Program-made: the position numbers and the translations under genes
NCBI RefSeq assembly: GCF_001026905.1
Contig: NZ_LAQL01000003.1
Coordinates: forward strand, 124,001-188,000
Direction of reading: 5' to 3'
DNA from: Kiloniella spongiae
GTDB lineage: Bacteria > Pseudomonadota > Alphaproteobacteria > Kiloniellales > Kiloniellaceae
DNA: 64,000 nucleotides
The notes under the pieces: generated by a model
What the model was told of the DNA's origin: nothing
The model's input: only the letters and a program-made list of their open reading frames with translations
Database searches by the model: none
Shown: positions 35,402-44,045 of the stretch, one piece after another
How positions within the stretch are numbered: the stretch's first letter is position 1
Layout of the letters: each line of letters starts with the position of its first letter

Positions 35402-36397
35402 TCATTTGTCTGGACCGGGCAGGATTGAGTGCGCGATTTCTGTCAAATGGCGCAGGTCAGAGCCACAGCAACCACCAAAAATATTTAACCACGGCATTCT
35501 GGAATAGATTTCCTGGTATTGCTGGCCCAGCTCGCTGGGGGTTCCCGCATCAAGTGTCTCGCAATTATCCAATTCTGCATGGCTCATCCGTGAGGCATTG
35601 CAGCGGATGCCTTTTATTCTTTTTGCCCAGTTTTTCTCATTGAGATTGGTGTCTGACAAAGCGCCTGGGAAATGATCAGGATGTGCACAGTTGATCATAA
35701 AATAAATTGCCTGCGAATTGGTTTCCCGGTCAACCTGGTCTATGGCATCGGCAAGCGATTGTCCGGTGGGGAGCAAACCATTCGTTTCAACTGTAAAAGA
35801 AACCGCGATGGGCATTTTTGCTTTGTGGGCGGCACGTACGGCCCCGATTGCTTCTTCTGACTGTGTAAAGGTCATGGCTGTCAACATATCGACAGTCGAT
35901 GCGGCAAGCCAATTTACCTGTTGCGCATGGTAGTCTTCGGCTTCTTTGGCAGAGATATGATAGTCCGGGGCATATGCATCACCGCGGGGACCAAGTGAGG
36001 CGTTTAATACAATCGGCTGTTGGGTGGCACCAACACAGGACTCTCTAAGAGCAGCTATGTAGGCAACAGAAGTATGATTTGCGGCTTCAATGTCTTCCAG
36101 GCTTTCCCCTAGATCATCCGCCCAGTGGGCATGCGCTTTCCATGTTTGTGCATCTAGGATGAAGCCTGTGTTCATCCGTTGAGCCAGAGACAGAAAACCG
36201 CGGTAATAGTTCGTCAGCGCGGCACGCCCTTTTTTATCCGGCAAAAGAGTGTGGGCCGCAAAAGCTTTGATTGGAATCCCCTGGTTAAAGATCAAATCGG
36301 TTTCCTGACCGCCATCGGTAAGATATGTCGCCCCTTGTAGTTGCGGCAAGGCATGTCTGTATCGTGGGTTGGTGTTTGTCTGGGTACGCGCGGACAT
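35402..36397 (-). CDS. Homocysteine S-methyltransferase family protein (MmuM-like)
   Basis: A 331-residue cytosolic barrel enzyme of the homocysteine S-methyltransferase family, which methylates homocysteine from donors such as S-methylmethionine. It shows the N-terminal TDGGQETDLIFNQGI and the zinc-binding cysteines in YFMINCAHPDHF and FGGCCGSDLRHL. The donor is inferred only from the family. It lies 162 bp downstream of a LysE-type exporter on the same strand; both lie divergently from a LysR regulator, hinting at a small unit for methionine or related amino-acid handling. Confidence 0.9.
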   Translation of the reverse strand: MSARTQTNTNPRYRHALPQLQGATYLTDGGQETDLIFNQGIPIKAFAAHTLLPDKKGRAALTNYYRGFLSLAQRMNTGFILDAQTWKAHAHWADDLGESLEDIEAANHTSVAYIAALRESCVGATQQPIVLNASLGPRGDAYAPDYHISAKEAEDYHAQQVNWLAASTVDMLTAMTFTQSEEAIGAVRAAHKAKMPIAVSFTVETNGLLPTGQSLADAIDQVDRETNSQAIYFMINCAHPDHFPGALSDTNLNEKNWAKRIKGIRCNASRMSHAELDNCETLDAGTPSELGQQYQEIYSRMPWLNIFGGCCGSDLRHLTEIAHSILPGPDK

Positions 36398-36559
36398 ATT
36401 CTGCCTCTGATCAATTGCTTGTAAAATGTTGCTTTTCGGGGACTTCTGTTTTTAGCAAACACGACCGGGGAAGATGTATCAAGATAAAGTATTGAAAACT
36501 GTGATCTGACGTGAAATTGTACCAGTACAAAAGGGACGAAAGTGTAAAAGGCCCCGTGA

Positions 36560-37270
36560 TTATATCGTTGTAATGCCGAAATAGACGAGGCTTGAGCCAA
36601 AGCCAAAAAAGATGATGGCAATAATTTTATTGATAAAGGCGACGGTTGCCGGTTTTTGGATTAGGCGGGATAGCTTCACTGCGGTATAGGCAAAGGTACT
36701 AAGAGAGAGAAAGGATAGCCCCATAAAGGTTGCTGTCATGAGTAATAGCTGCGGCGTGGCTGCGGCCTTTTCATTTAGGAACAGTGGGAAGAGGGCAAGC
36801 AGGAAGGTAATCATTTTAGGATTTGTAAGCCCGACCCACAGGGATTGCCGGAAAAGGTATGGGGCAGATCTCTGAATTTGACGAGATGACGCACAGGCAC
36901 GAACAATGCTATTGGTGTCGGCTCCTACATTGCCCGTAGTATCTGTTATGTCATTGTCATCTCCGGAGAGATGGTCAAGAGAGATCATGCCCCTTTGCCA
37001 GTTCTGGAAGGCAAGCCAGAGTAGGTAGCTGCCGCCGAGAACGCGCAAAATGGAAAGTATCTTAGGTTCTGTCGTTATAATTGCCCCTAAGCCGAGTGTG
37101 ACAGCGAGACCAACACAGCCAATCGCCACAACATTGCCAAGTGTCGAATAGACCGTTTTGCCCACCCCCAGCGACAAACCGTTTCTAATCGCAAGGACAA
37201 TTGCAGGACCCGGGGCAAGAATATTGGCACTGGCAGTGAGAACAAAGGCTATCCAGATTTCAAAGGTCAT
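36560..37270 (-). CDS. LysE/RhtB-family exporter
   Basis: A 236-residue inner-membrane amino-acid exporter with about six helices. It opens with the signature ANILAPGPAIVLAIRNGLSLG, then has LRVLGGSYLLWLAFQNWQRG and VGLTNPKMITFLLALFPLF. A polar loop of about 40 residues (LSGDDNDITDTTGNVGADTN) after the third helix is longer than in the paralogue at 30098. It is followed by the homocysteine methyltransferase gene and divergent from LysR, so export of methionine-related or other amino acids is possible. Confidence 0.9.
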   Translation of the reverse strand: MTFEIWIAFVLTASANILAPGPAIVLAIRNGLSLGVGKTVYSTLGNVVAIGCVGLAVTLGLGAIITTEPKILSILRVLGGSYLLWLAFQNWQRGMISLDHLSGDDNDITDTTGNVGADTNSIVRACASSRQIQRSAPYLFRQSLWVGLTNPKMITFLLALFPLFLNEKAAATPQLLLMTATFMGLSFLSLSTFAYTAVKLSRLIQKPATVAFINKIIAIIFFGFGSSLVYFGITTI

Positions 37271-37525
37271 TGCGGGCTCCTGATTAACTTTCTTTAACTG
37301 GCATCAATTCATATCGGGTCAGCGGATCTTTGGTGGCTTGTTTTTCTTAGATCATTCTTGGGACAGCCTTTTTGCTGTGATTGGTCATCTGTCGAGATCA
37401 ATCTATCCTTCAATGAATGAACAGGAGGAAGTTAAGCGTAAAAATAACATCAAAAAAAATAGTTTATTTTTATAAATAAATAAAAAATAATGATGAGAAA
37501 CATTAATTAAAATAAGATCGATAAA

Positions 37526-38407
37526 ATGGATTTATCTGCATTACGTACATTTAAGCTGGTGATGGATTTGGGCAGTGTGACTGCTGCGGCAGAGAGCTTG
37601 AATACAGTGCAGCCCAATGTGACCGCGCGTATTCGTAAGCTTGAAAATGAGCTCGGTGTTTCTCTTTTTTTGCGTGCACATCGTCGTCTGGTGCCAACGC
37701 ACGAGGCAGAGAAGCTGTTGGAATATGCCAATGCCATGCTGACCCTGGAACGTGCCGCCAAGGGGGCCGTGAACCCCGGTGATGTCGGCCATATCCGGAT
37801 GGGGTTTGTGGATACGCAGGCATCTCATCTGTTGCCACGGTTTATTACGGAATATCGACGTTTTCATCCTGATGCAGAGATTTCTGTGGATACCGGGGTC
37901 TCAGGCTTTCTTAATAATGCGGTGAATGAGTGTCGTCTGGATGCCGCGGTTGTGGTTGATCGCCGAAAGCGGAGTACAGATCAGGATAATTTAACAACGC
38001 ATATGCTCTTTATTGAACCGTTGGTTTATATTGCGCCAAAGGGTTTAACCAAATTGGAACAGGCATTGGAGTTACCAATCATGGTTTTGATTCAGGAAGG
38101 CTGTGGCTATCGAAATTTTGCAATAGACTGGTATCGGGCACAAAATCTGACGGCGCCCAAGATGATGGAAATTTCGACGTTGGATGGTATTCTTGCTTGT
38201 ATCAAGGCTGGTCTATGCGCGTCTGTATTACCACGGTCCATCGTTGAAAGTTTTGAGTTGGAAAACAGAGCGGCAGTTTTCCCGTTAGAAGGTGGCAATG
38301 CTGAGATCAATATCGCGCTGGTCCACCGCCCGGAATTCAAGGGGGATCACCGGATAAACCTGCTGCTCAAAATGTTCCGTAAAGATGGAGCTATTGCAGC
38401 CGAATAG
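37526..38407 (+). CDS. LysR-family transcriptional regulator
   Basis: A 293-residue LysR regulator. The winged helix-turn-helix has LGSVTAAAESLNTVQPNVTARI and the LGVSLFLRAHRRLVPTHEAE wing, then an effector domain beginning GHIRMGFVDTQASHLLPRFI. It is divergent from the LysE/homocysteine methyltransferase genes across a very AT-rich 255-bp region, the usual arrangement for a LysR regulator and its target. Confidence 0.92.
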   Translation: MDLSALRTFKLVMDLGSVTAAAESLNTVQPNVTARIRKLENELGVSLFLRAHRRLVPTHEAEKLLEYANAMLTLERAAKGAVNPGDVGHIRMGFVDTQASHLLPRFITEYRRFHPDAEISVDTGVSGFLNNAVNECRLDAAVVVDRRKRSTDQDNLTTHMLFIEPLVYIAPKGLTKLEQALELPIMVLIQEGCGYRNFAIDWYRAQNLTAPKMMEISTLDGILACIKAGLCASVLPRSIVESFELENRAAVFPLEGGNAEINIALVHRPEFKGDHRINLLLKMFRKDGAIAAE

Positions 38408-38608
38408 CGCTATTGTATGAGGTCGATTGCTGGAATAATCTGGTTGAAGTTGCCCTAATTTATAACCAGATAGAAAGTGCGCAGATACCGATCGTGCAAT
38501 TGTTGATAAATTTTATCGATTTTATACTTGTGAAAAAATAATTAAAATCAATTGGTTATGAATCACTTCTCTTCTTTTAGATTACAGCCATTGAATTTTT
38601 TGTATTTG

Positions 38609-38647
38609 AAAAACCATATGGTCTTTTAAATAGACCATATGGTTTTT
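38609..38647. terminator. Perfect 16-bp inverted repeat with A/T tails
   Basis: Left arm 38609-38624 and right arm 38632-38647 are exactly complementary around TTTAAAT, flanked by A and T runs, so it can terminate transcription in either direction. Each arm also contains the self-complementary ACCATATGGT (38613-38622 and 38634-38643), with centres 21 bp apart, so a paired DNA-binding site is an alternative. It lies 54 bp before the acetyltransferase start. Confidence 0.7.
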
Positions 38648-38701
38648 TGATTTGTCTGTTAGCTTTTATTTTAAAGTTTTATTCTTTTCAGGTTATCTCG
38701 A

Positions 38702-39256
38702 ATGCAAGCAAAAAACTCTACCGCTAAGGTCCTTACTGATAATTTCCTTACAGGCAAAACTCTTACCAGTGAACGATTAATCCTGCGCCCTTTTTCTTCG
38801 GAAGACGGGAATATTTTGTTTCAACTTTATGGAAATGATCAGGTCATGGCGATCCGTAAAATTGGAACACAAACGCGACAGGAAAGCGATGCGCAACTCG
38901 CTATTATAACCGATCATTGGTTGCGACGAGGTTTTGGCCTCTGGGCAGTTTTTGATCGCGTTAATGAAACATTCTTAGGCGAATGCGGTATACGGGAAGA
39001 AAGTGAAACCGGCGATGTCGTTGAACTTTCCTATGGTCTGTTGCCCGAATTTTGGGGTGGTGGTCTGGCCACAGAGGCTGCGCGGACGGTCTTGGATTTC
39101 GGGATAGAGAAACTGGGGATGAAAACGATTTATGCTTTTGCACAAAAGAAAAATGCTACGTCTTTGCACATTCTCTCGAAGTTCGGTTTTCAGCACGAAT
39201 GTGATTTTGACGAAGATGGTGAGATGATCACGCGTACTGTTTTAGAGATGGAATAG
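38702..39256 (+). CDS. GNAT-family N-acetyltransferase (RimJ/RimL-like)
   Basis: A 184-residue acetyltransferase of the Acetyltransf_3 (RimJ/RimL) type. It has the opening TSERLILRPFSSEDGNILF, motif A and B region DVVELSYGLLPEFWGGGLATEA (acetyl-CoA loop), and KNATSLHILSKFGFQHECDF near the end. Family members acetylate ribosomal protein N-termini, antibiotics or small amines; the substrate here is unknown. A strong palindrome sits immediately upstream. Confidence 0.9.
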   Translation: MQAKNSTAKVLTDNFLTGKTLTSERLILRPFSSEDGNILFQLYGNDQVMAIRKIGTQTRQESDAQLAIITDHWLRRGFGLWAVFDRVNETFLGECGIREESETGDVVELSYGLLPEFWGGGLATEAARTVLDFGIEKLGMKTIYAFAQKKNATSLHILSKFGFQHECDFDEDGEMITRTVLEME

Positions 39257-39461
39257 ATTACATTACATAATTAGGGGGTAGGAAAAAGGGTGGAAGACGT
39301 TCTGAATTTCTGTATTTAGAAACTGGATCCGATAGGTTGAAGCTGTTTGAGGCGAAAGTTTATTGACAGCATCAGCGAAATGGCTGTTAGGTTATGTTTC
39401 TTACTTGGTCCTGGTTTTCCTTTGGTCCTGATTTTCCATCTCCAAAAAGGCTGACGAGCTG

Positions 39462-40394
39462 ATGTCCCTACCGGAAGTTACGCAAACCTATCGTGATCCT
39501 CATCATTACCCCAAAGGTATTGCTTTTCTTGATGACCAATATGTGCCTATGAATCAGGCCAAAGTTTCCGTTTTGGATTATGGCTTCCTGCATTCTGATG
39601 CGACCTATGACGTGGTTCATGTCTGGAAAGGTGCTTTTTTCAGGCTTGATTTACATCTGGATCGTTTTTTCGCCGGGTTGGAAAAACTTCACATGGCTAT
39701 CCCCTATGACCGGGATGAGATAACGGAAATTCTGCAAAACTGTGTGGCGTTGTCGGGGCATCGGGATGCCTATGTCGAGCTGATTTGTACGCGTGGGAAT
39801 TCTCCTGATTTTAGTCGTGATCCCCGCGATGCCATTAATCGCTTTATGGCTTTTGCTATTCCCTTTGGATCTGTGGCGAACAAGGATCAGATGGACCGAG
39901 GGTTACATCTTGCGATTAGCGACACGGTTCGTATTCCACCGAGTTCTGTTGATCCTTCAATAAAGAACTATCATTGGTTGGATCTGGTTCAGGGACTATA
40001 TGATGCTTACGAAAAAGGCGCAGAAACAACGCTGTTGGTTAACGGGCACGGCAATATTGCGGAAGGCCCGGGTTTTAATATTTTCTGCGTAAAAGATGGC
40101 GTTGTGACAACACCGGACAGTGGTGTGTTACTTGGTATTACGCGCCAGACTGTTTTTGATCTCTGTGCCGAACTGGGCATTACATGTGAAGCAACGCAAA
40201 TATCTCGGGACAAGTTGATTGCTGCTGATGAAATATTTATCTCGTCGACCGCTGGCGGGGTTATGCCTGTAACGCGCCTGAATGATTATGCTGTTGGCGG
40301 TGGTCAGCTTGGCCCGATATATACACAAGTTCATCGGCTTTATTGGGATAAACACAATGATCCTGCATGGAGCTTGCGTGTAAGGTATGAGTGA
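39462..40394 (+). CDS. PLP-dependent class IV aminotransferase
   Basis: A 310-residue fold-type IV pyridoxal-phosphate enzyme (branched-chain/D-amino-acid aminotransferase or aminodeoxychorismate lyase group). The Schiff-base lysine is Lys168 in DPSIKNYHWLDLV. The cofactor-binding glutamate is in NGHGNIAEGPGFNIFC, and phosphate contacts are in GVLLGITRQTVFDL and STAGGVMPVTRLN. The N-terminal VSVLDYGFLHSDATYDVVHV is characteristic. Substrate class cannot be fixed by sequence alone; a branched-chain-like or D-alanine-like role is most probable. It appears monocistronic. Confidence 0.88.
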   Translation: MSLPEVTQTYRDPHHYPKGIAFLDDQYVPMNQAKVSVLDYGFLHSDATYDVVHVWKGAFFRLDLHLDRFFAGLEKLHMAIPYDRDEITEILQNCVALSGHRDAYVELICTRGNSPDFSRDPRDAINRFMAFAIPFGSVANKDQMDRGLHLAISDTVRIPPSSVDPSIKNYHWLDLVQGLYDAYEKGAETTLLVNGHGNIAEGPGFNIFCVKDGVVTTPDSGVLLGITRQTVFDLCAELGITCEATQISRDKLIAADEIFISSTAGGVMPVTRLNDYAVGGGQLGPIYTQVHRLYWDKHNDPAWSLRVRYE

Positions 40395-40449
40395 AGAATA
40401 GATCTAAATAGTTTGATGCCTTTAGTTACCGATCATATCGGAAAGAAAA

Positions 40450-40488
40450 AGTCCCCGACCTGCTTGTGTGTGTGGTGGGCCGGGGACT
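40450..40488 (-). terminator. GC-rich hairpin, minus-strand terminator
   Basis: AGTCCCCG (40450-40457) pairs with CGGGGACT (40481-40488), with some further pairing inside. On the minus strand the stem runs into TTTTTCTTTCC, a good U-tract, so it terminates transcripts coming from the peroxiredoxin-like gene. It also lies 55 bp after the plus-strand aminotransferase stop. Confidence 0.7.
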
Positions 40489-40490
40489 CA

Positions 40491-40555
40491 TTTCTGGAGG
40501 TATTGGAGGTATCATGACTACGCCAACATTGCCAAAATACGGGCACCTCCAGAAA
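40491..40555. other. 11-bp inverted repeat enclosing a short frame
   Basis: TTTCTGGAGGT (40491-40501) and ACCTCCAGAAA (40545-40555) are perfectly complementary, 43 bases apart. The enclosed plus strand has TGGAGGTAT twice in tandem and a 37-codon frame from ATG 40514. The structure adjoins the terminator above, so together they could form a small structured RNA or 3' region on the minus strand. Confidence 0.5.
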
Positions 40556-40669
40556 CTCGATATGTCTCTTAAAAACCAAGTAGAAGATAAAAGATTGTCG
40601 CAAATTAATTTAGTTTATCTGCTTTAGCTTTTTTCTTTTTGGCCTTTTCTTCTTTAATTTCTTTTATTC

Positions 40670-41206
40670 TTATACTTCGCCTGTGTACTCGCCCCGTCCT
40701 GGGTAATCGTTAGCAATAACGAAATCCAGAGCGCCGATCATTTCTTTGAAGACCGGGCGTACAAACGGCATTGTCTGAACGGATGCATAATACAATGTTT
40801 GTTCCGGCGTGATCAGGAAAACACCAGGTTCAGAGAAAAGAGCTGGCTCTTCGATGCCGATAGATGTCTTGCCGCGGGATGTGGAGATATAGAGGCCCCA
40901 TTCCTTGGCGACAGAAAGTGGAAGATCATAGGCAAAACGCAGGTTTTTGGCATCGATTTTTGCTGCCATTTCTTCTGTACGCTCTTTACCGTCTGAGCTG
41001 ATGGCAATGGTCTTTACGCCGCGCTCTGCGAATTCCGGTGTCAGACGCTCGAGCTCTTTCAGGTAGTTGGCACAGATCGGGCAGTGCAGGCCGCGGTAAA
41101 AGGTTACAAGCGTATAACGCTCGGCGCTATCACTACTGAGGTCAAAAGTTCCATCATTGAGTGTTGGCAGAGAGAGGTTTGGGGTTTTCTGACGAGGCAT
41201 CAGCAT
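40670..41206 (-). CDS. Peroxiredoxin-like (AhpC/TSA) protein
   Basis: A 178-residue thioredoxin-fold protein of the peroxiredoxin-like family. Strand TLVTFYRGLHCPICANYLKE carries the reactive CxxC-like pair, and the segment PLSVAKEWGLYIS follows; it ends YPGRGEYTGEV. Substrates are presumably peroxides, by family. I choose ATG 41206 (AAGGGA upstream); ATG 41200 is equally possible and the frame extends to 41251. Just after the stop, the next frame encodes a Lys/Glu-rich run of about 20 residues, which could be a lost C-terminal tail. Divergent AraC regulator at 41368. Confidence 0.88.
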   Translation of the reverse strand: MLMPRQKTPNLSLPTLNDGTFDLSSDSAERYTLVTFYRGLHCPICANYLKELERLTPEFAERGVKTIAISSDGKERTEEMAAKIDAKNLRFAYDLPLSVAKEWGLYISTSRGKTSIGIEEPALFSEPGVFLITPEQTLYYASVQTMPFVRPVFKEMIGALDFVIANDYPGRGEYTGEV

Positions 41207-41367
41207 TACAAGGGGTCCCTTTCTGGGAGGTCGTCTGGTCTGATAAATCATTTGGCTGGACTTCAGCGCTTGATATTGAATATAGTGAACTTAGAAATAC
41301 TTTTTGTGCATAAAAGTTGATCCATCGTACAAAAAAGAATTTGTGAGAAACGAAACTGGAGACTGTT

Positions 41368-42420
41368 TTGCGAAAGCCATTTAAAAAAGCTGATCGCCTA
41401 TCTGCCCTTATTCAACGGTTTCATATTCATGCCCGTGTGCAGAACATCGGACGTGATTTGTTAGCGCCAGAGCCAGAGCCAGAACCTGAAGCACAAGGGC
41501 AATATCTTGGTGGGCAAGATACTGCGGACCGTGCAGTAGATGAGATCACTGGACGTGCGACCGGTCAGGTCGCTACCCAAATGGATATAGCTACCCACGA
41601 AAATGTGCTGAGATTGAAGCCCGAAAGTGATGGTGCCCCCAACATTACGTGTGCGGGGCTTCCTATTGGAGCGGCTAACTTTTTTGTTGTACAGCGTGGG
41701 CAAATTTCATCATCTGCACCTGAGTTGAATGATCTGGAATCAGATGTACCTTTATTGGTTTTTTATCCCCGCGGTGTGCCGCATGATTTCAAAATTATTT
41801 CAAGAGAGCCGTTTGGTGAGAGCGATTTAGGGGAAGGACACATTACAAATGGTTTCGTTTGTGCTGTCGTTGATACAGGTGGAGAAGCAAATCCGATTGC
41901 TTTGGCGTTACCTGATCTTGTGATTGTGCGATTAGATCAATCTGCGCCGTTACGGGCCGTTACGGATATTCTTTTGGAAGAAGCAATTGCGCCGCGTTGC
42001 GGTGGTCGTGCCGTTATTGATCGCCTTTGTGAGATTGTGGTCATACGCCTGTTGCGGCATTTGATAGAGGCGGGCCATACAGAGGTCGGGTTATTGGCAG
42101 GCTTGGCCGATCCGAATATCTCATTGGCCATTATAGCGATGCATGACAATCCGAATTGTAATTATAATCTGGAAGACCTTGCGGAAATTTCGGCAATGTC
42201 CAGAACTCATTTTGCCAATTCTTTTCGCAAATTAGTGGGGGTAACACCCGGACAGTATCTTTCAAACTGGCGTCTGACGCTGGCACGGACAGAACTGTCC
42301 AGGGGGGTGCCGCTCAAGGCTATTGCTGGTCGAATTGGCTTTTCCAGCTCTGCTGCTCTCTCGCGGGCCTTCACCCGTCGTTATGGCTTTAGTCCAAAGC
42401 AGGAAATGCTGCGGGGGTGA
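41368..42420 (+). CDS. AraC-family transcriptional regulator (cupin_6 type)
   Basis: A 350-residue AraC regulator starting at TTG 41368 with GGAG 7 bp upstream. The N-terminal cupin region (LSALIQRFHIHARV, VPLLVFYPRGVPHDF) is interrupted near residues 32-42 by a Pro-Glu repeat (APEPEPEPEAQ) encoded by 6-bp units. The C-terminal double helix-turn-helix carries NLEDLAEISAMSRTHFANSF and LKAIAGRIGFSSSAALSRAF. It is divergent from the peroxiredoxin-like gene, its likely target. Confidence 0.9.
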   Translation: MRKPFKKADRLSALIQRFHIHARVQNIGRDLLAPEPEPEPEAQGQYLGGQDTADRAVDEITGRATGQVATQMDIATHENVLRLKPESDGAPNITCAGLPIGAANFFVVQRGQISSSAPELNDLESDVPLLVFYPRGVPHDFKIISREPFGESDLGEGHITNGFVCAVVDTGGEANPIALALPDLVIVRLDQSAPLRAVTDILLEEAIAPRCGGRAVIDRLCEIVVIRLLRHLIEAGHTEVGLLAGLADPNISLAIIAMHDNPNCNYNLEDLAEISAMSRTHFANSFRKLVGVTPGQYLSNWRLTLARTELSRGVPLKAIAGRIGFSSSAALSRAFTRRYGFSPKQEMLRG

Positions 42421-42423
42421 GGT

Positions 42424-42810
42424 TTACTCCCTTTGCTCCGCATAAACTGCTTCGATGTTATGACCGTCCAGATCCAAAATGAAAGCAGCGTAATAGCCGT
42501 CCTCGTATTCCGGTCGTAAGCCCGGCTTGCCATTGCAGCTTGCGCCATTTTCTATGGCAATACGATAGAACTCATCAACGCTTTTTTTATCGCTGGCGTT
42601 AAAGGATATGTGCACCGCATGAGAGAGGGGGGCATCTTCATCAGCCTGACGTATTTCAAACATGTCATGAACACTGGTACCATAGCCAAAAACCGTCTCG
42701 GGAATATCAAGAACGAGATCATATCCCAGGGCTAACATTATGCGATCGTAAAAGAGTTTGCTCGATCCAAGGTCTTTTACTTTTATTTGTACGTGATTGA
42801 AAATCATCAT
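42424..42810 (-). CDS. VOC/glyoxalase-family protein
   Basis: A 128-residue vicinal-oxygen-chelate protein: FNHVQIKVKDLGSSKLFYDRIM at the N-terminus, AVHISFNASDKKSVDEFYR in the middle, and DGYYAAFILDLDGHNIEAVY at the end. Histidines in FNHVQ and AVHISF and the glutamate in NIEAVY occupy usual metal-ligand positions. It ends 4 bp from the convergent AraC gene. It is the second gene after the chloramphenicol acetyltransferase gene (51-bp gap), suggesting a two-gene resistance or detoxification operon. Confidence 0.86.
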   Translation of the reverse strand: MMIFNHVQIKVKDLGSSKLFYDRIMLALGYDLVLDIPETVFGYGTSVHDMFEIRQADEDAPLSHAVHISFNASDKKSVDEFYRIAIENGASCNGKPGLRPEYEDGYYAAFILDLDGHNIEAVYAEQRE

Positions 42811-42861
42811 TTTTCTTTGTTAAAATTGGAAGTATTTTAGATCAATATTATCTAGGTAAGG

Positions 42862-43554
42862 TTATGAGAAATTGCGACAATTATTTTCCAGATTTTGAAA
42901 AAATTGCGCCATATGAATACCGTCGACAAGGGCGTGATGGGCTGTAAGATTAACGGCGGCTTCCCATCGATCATCACCTTTTGAGGCTATTTTTGGTTGA
43001 GGAACAAACTTCCCCCAAGCCAGGCGTGGGATACAGTCATCAGGTCCTTTCAAGGGGTGTTGCATGTCGGTAAAGTTCAACCAGGGCAGACAGGACATGA
43101 AAATCCAGTAATCCGTGTCGATGGTTTTTTCATCTAGTTCCGTTTGTGCCTTGCCCGCTGCAATCGCACTTTGACAGTGATTGTTAAAGGCCTGCCAATC
43201 AGAGGTGTAGGGAATTTCACAAAAGGCAAAGCGATCATTTTCAATCGGAACGGTGACCGAGGGGTGAACTCTGTTATGTTCTATAACCGTCGGCTGTCCT
43301 GCTGTATCGCGAAATCGTGTTCTTAGTTCTGGCACCGCATTGAATGCCTGCATGATGCAAAAGAGCATGGCGTTAAAGGGCGAAGCGCCGTGGTTTTGTC
43401 TTGCCTTCATTATCGCTGTGACATCAACGCGTGTTGTAATGCTGAAATGGGGCGAGGCAAAGTCTTTGAACATGGCGTACTGGCTATACCGCGACCATGT
43501 TGTCAGATCTATTTCCCGCTCTTTTTGTTCTGAGAAGGGTGTCGTTTTCGGCAT
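42862..43554 (-). CDS. Chloramphenicol acetyltransferase (CAT, type A fold)
   Basis: A 230-residue member of the classical trimeric CAT family, which acetylates chloramphenicol with acetyl-CoA. The active-site motif HHALVDG is present, with catalytic His207 and the supporting Asp211 at the right spacing. Family segments ASPFNAMLFCIMQAFNAVPELR, YWIFMSCLPWLNFTDM and PRLAWGKF are all visible. Length is about ten residues above the plasmid enzymes. Many chromosomal relatives have low or unknown activity on chloramphenicol, so true resistance is not proven. Gene order suggests cotranscription with the VOC gene. Confidence 0.92.
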   Translation of the reverse strand: MPKTTPFSEQKEREIDLTTWSRYSQYAMFKDFASPHFSITTRVDVTAIMKARQNHGASPFNAMLFCIMQAFNAVPELRTRFRDTAGQPTVIEHNRVHPSVTVPIENDRFAFCEIPYTSDWQAFNNHCQSAIAAGKAQTELDEKTIDTDYWIFMSCLPWLNFTDMQHPLKGPDDCIPRLAWGKFVPQPKIASKGDDRWEAAVNLTAHHALVDGIHMAQFFQNLENNCRNFS

Positions 43555-43861
43555 CTGGAGGGAACCGTTTTTTCAAGAGAATGGGTTGTTACTTTTTTAT
43601 TGAAAAAAGGATAACAAGTCAGAGGCGGGGTGCAATAATCATCTGTGATCAGAGAGGTATTTTTTATGATTTATTATTCTTGGACGATATGTGTCCACCA
43701 AACAATTTTGGTTTAATTCGTTTTGGAAGAAAGAGCCTGAGCGTTATATCGCTTGAGGCTCGGGAGTTGAGCTGGTCACTGAACGTGAAAAATATGTGAA
43801 CGTGAAAGGTATGTGCATTTTAAACCTTTATGCTTAAGACAGTCCTGTGTGGTACGGACAC

Positions 43862-43896
43862 AAAAAAGAGGATGTCGAGACGACATCCTCTTTTTT
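43862..43896. terminator. Bidirectional intrinsic terminator
   Basis: A 16-bp perfect stem (43862-43877 with 43881-43896), three-base loop AGA, A-run on one side and T-run on the other. It ends the minus-strand small-protein transcript and could stop readthrough from the plus side. Confidence 0.92.
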
Positions 43897-43946
43897 TCAC
43901 TTTGGTTTTCCCGCTTTGGTCTTTAGCTGACCTTCATATCTAACTT

Positions 43947-44016
43947 AGCCAAATAATGTGAGTGTTGCTTCCTTTCGGATGAAAATGACACTCAGTGGGG
44001 TTGTTATTATTTGGCT
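43947..44016 (-). ncRNA. Nested hairpin in the 3' region of the small gene
   Basis: Outer arms AGCCAAATAAT (43947-43957) and ATTATTTGGCT (44006-44016) and inner arms TGAGTGT (43959-43965) and ACACTCA (43988-43994) are all perfect. Located between a small gene's stop and its terminator, this could be a 3'-UTR regulatory RNA or an mRNA-stabilising element. The structure is seen; an RNA product is inferred. Confidence 0.4.
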
Positions 44017-44045
44017 TTAAAGAACAGAAGCTCTGGCTGAATGAC

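Larger units (their letters stand above)
43555..44045. other. Intergenic region with hairpins and a near-perfect direct repeat
   Basis: About 490 bp with no supported gene. It holds an imperfect hairpin (about 43733-43762), a near-perfect direct repeat of 17 bp (43781-43797 and 43798-43814, two mismatches), the bidirectional terminator at 43862-43896 and a nested inverted repeat at 43947-44016 that lies in the 3' region of the small minus-strand gene. Confidence 0.6.

Noticed and set aside
40514-40627. 37-codon plus-strand gene
   Set aside because: It has GGAGG only 4 bases before ATG, no recognisable features and lies inside inverted repeats; kept only as part of a finding.
43497-43799. 100-codon plus-strand frame over the start of CAT
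   Set aside because: It is antisense to CAT for part of its length, with no recognisable domain in the rest.
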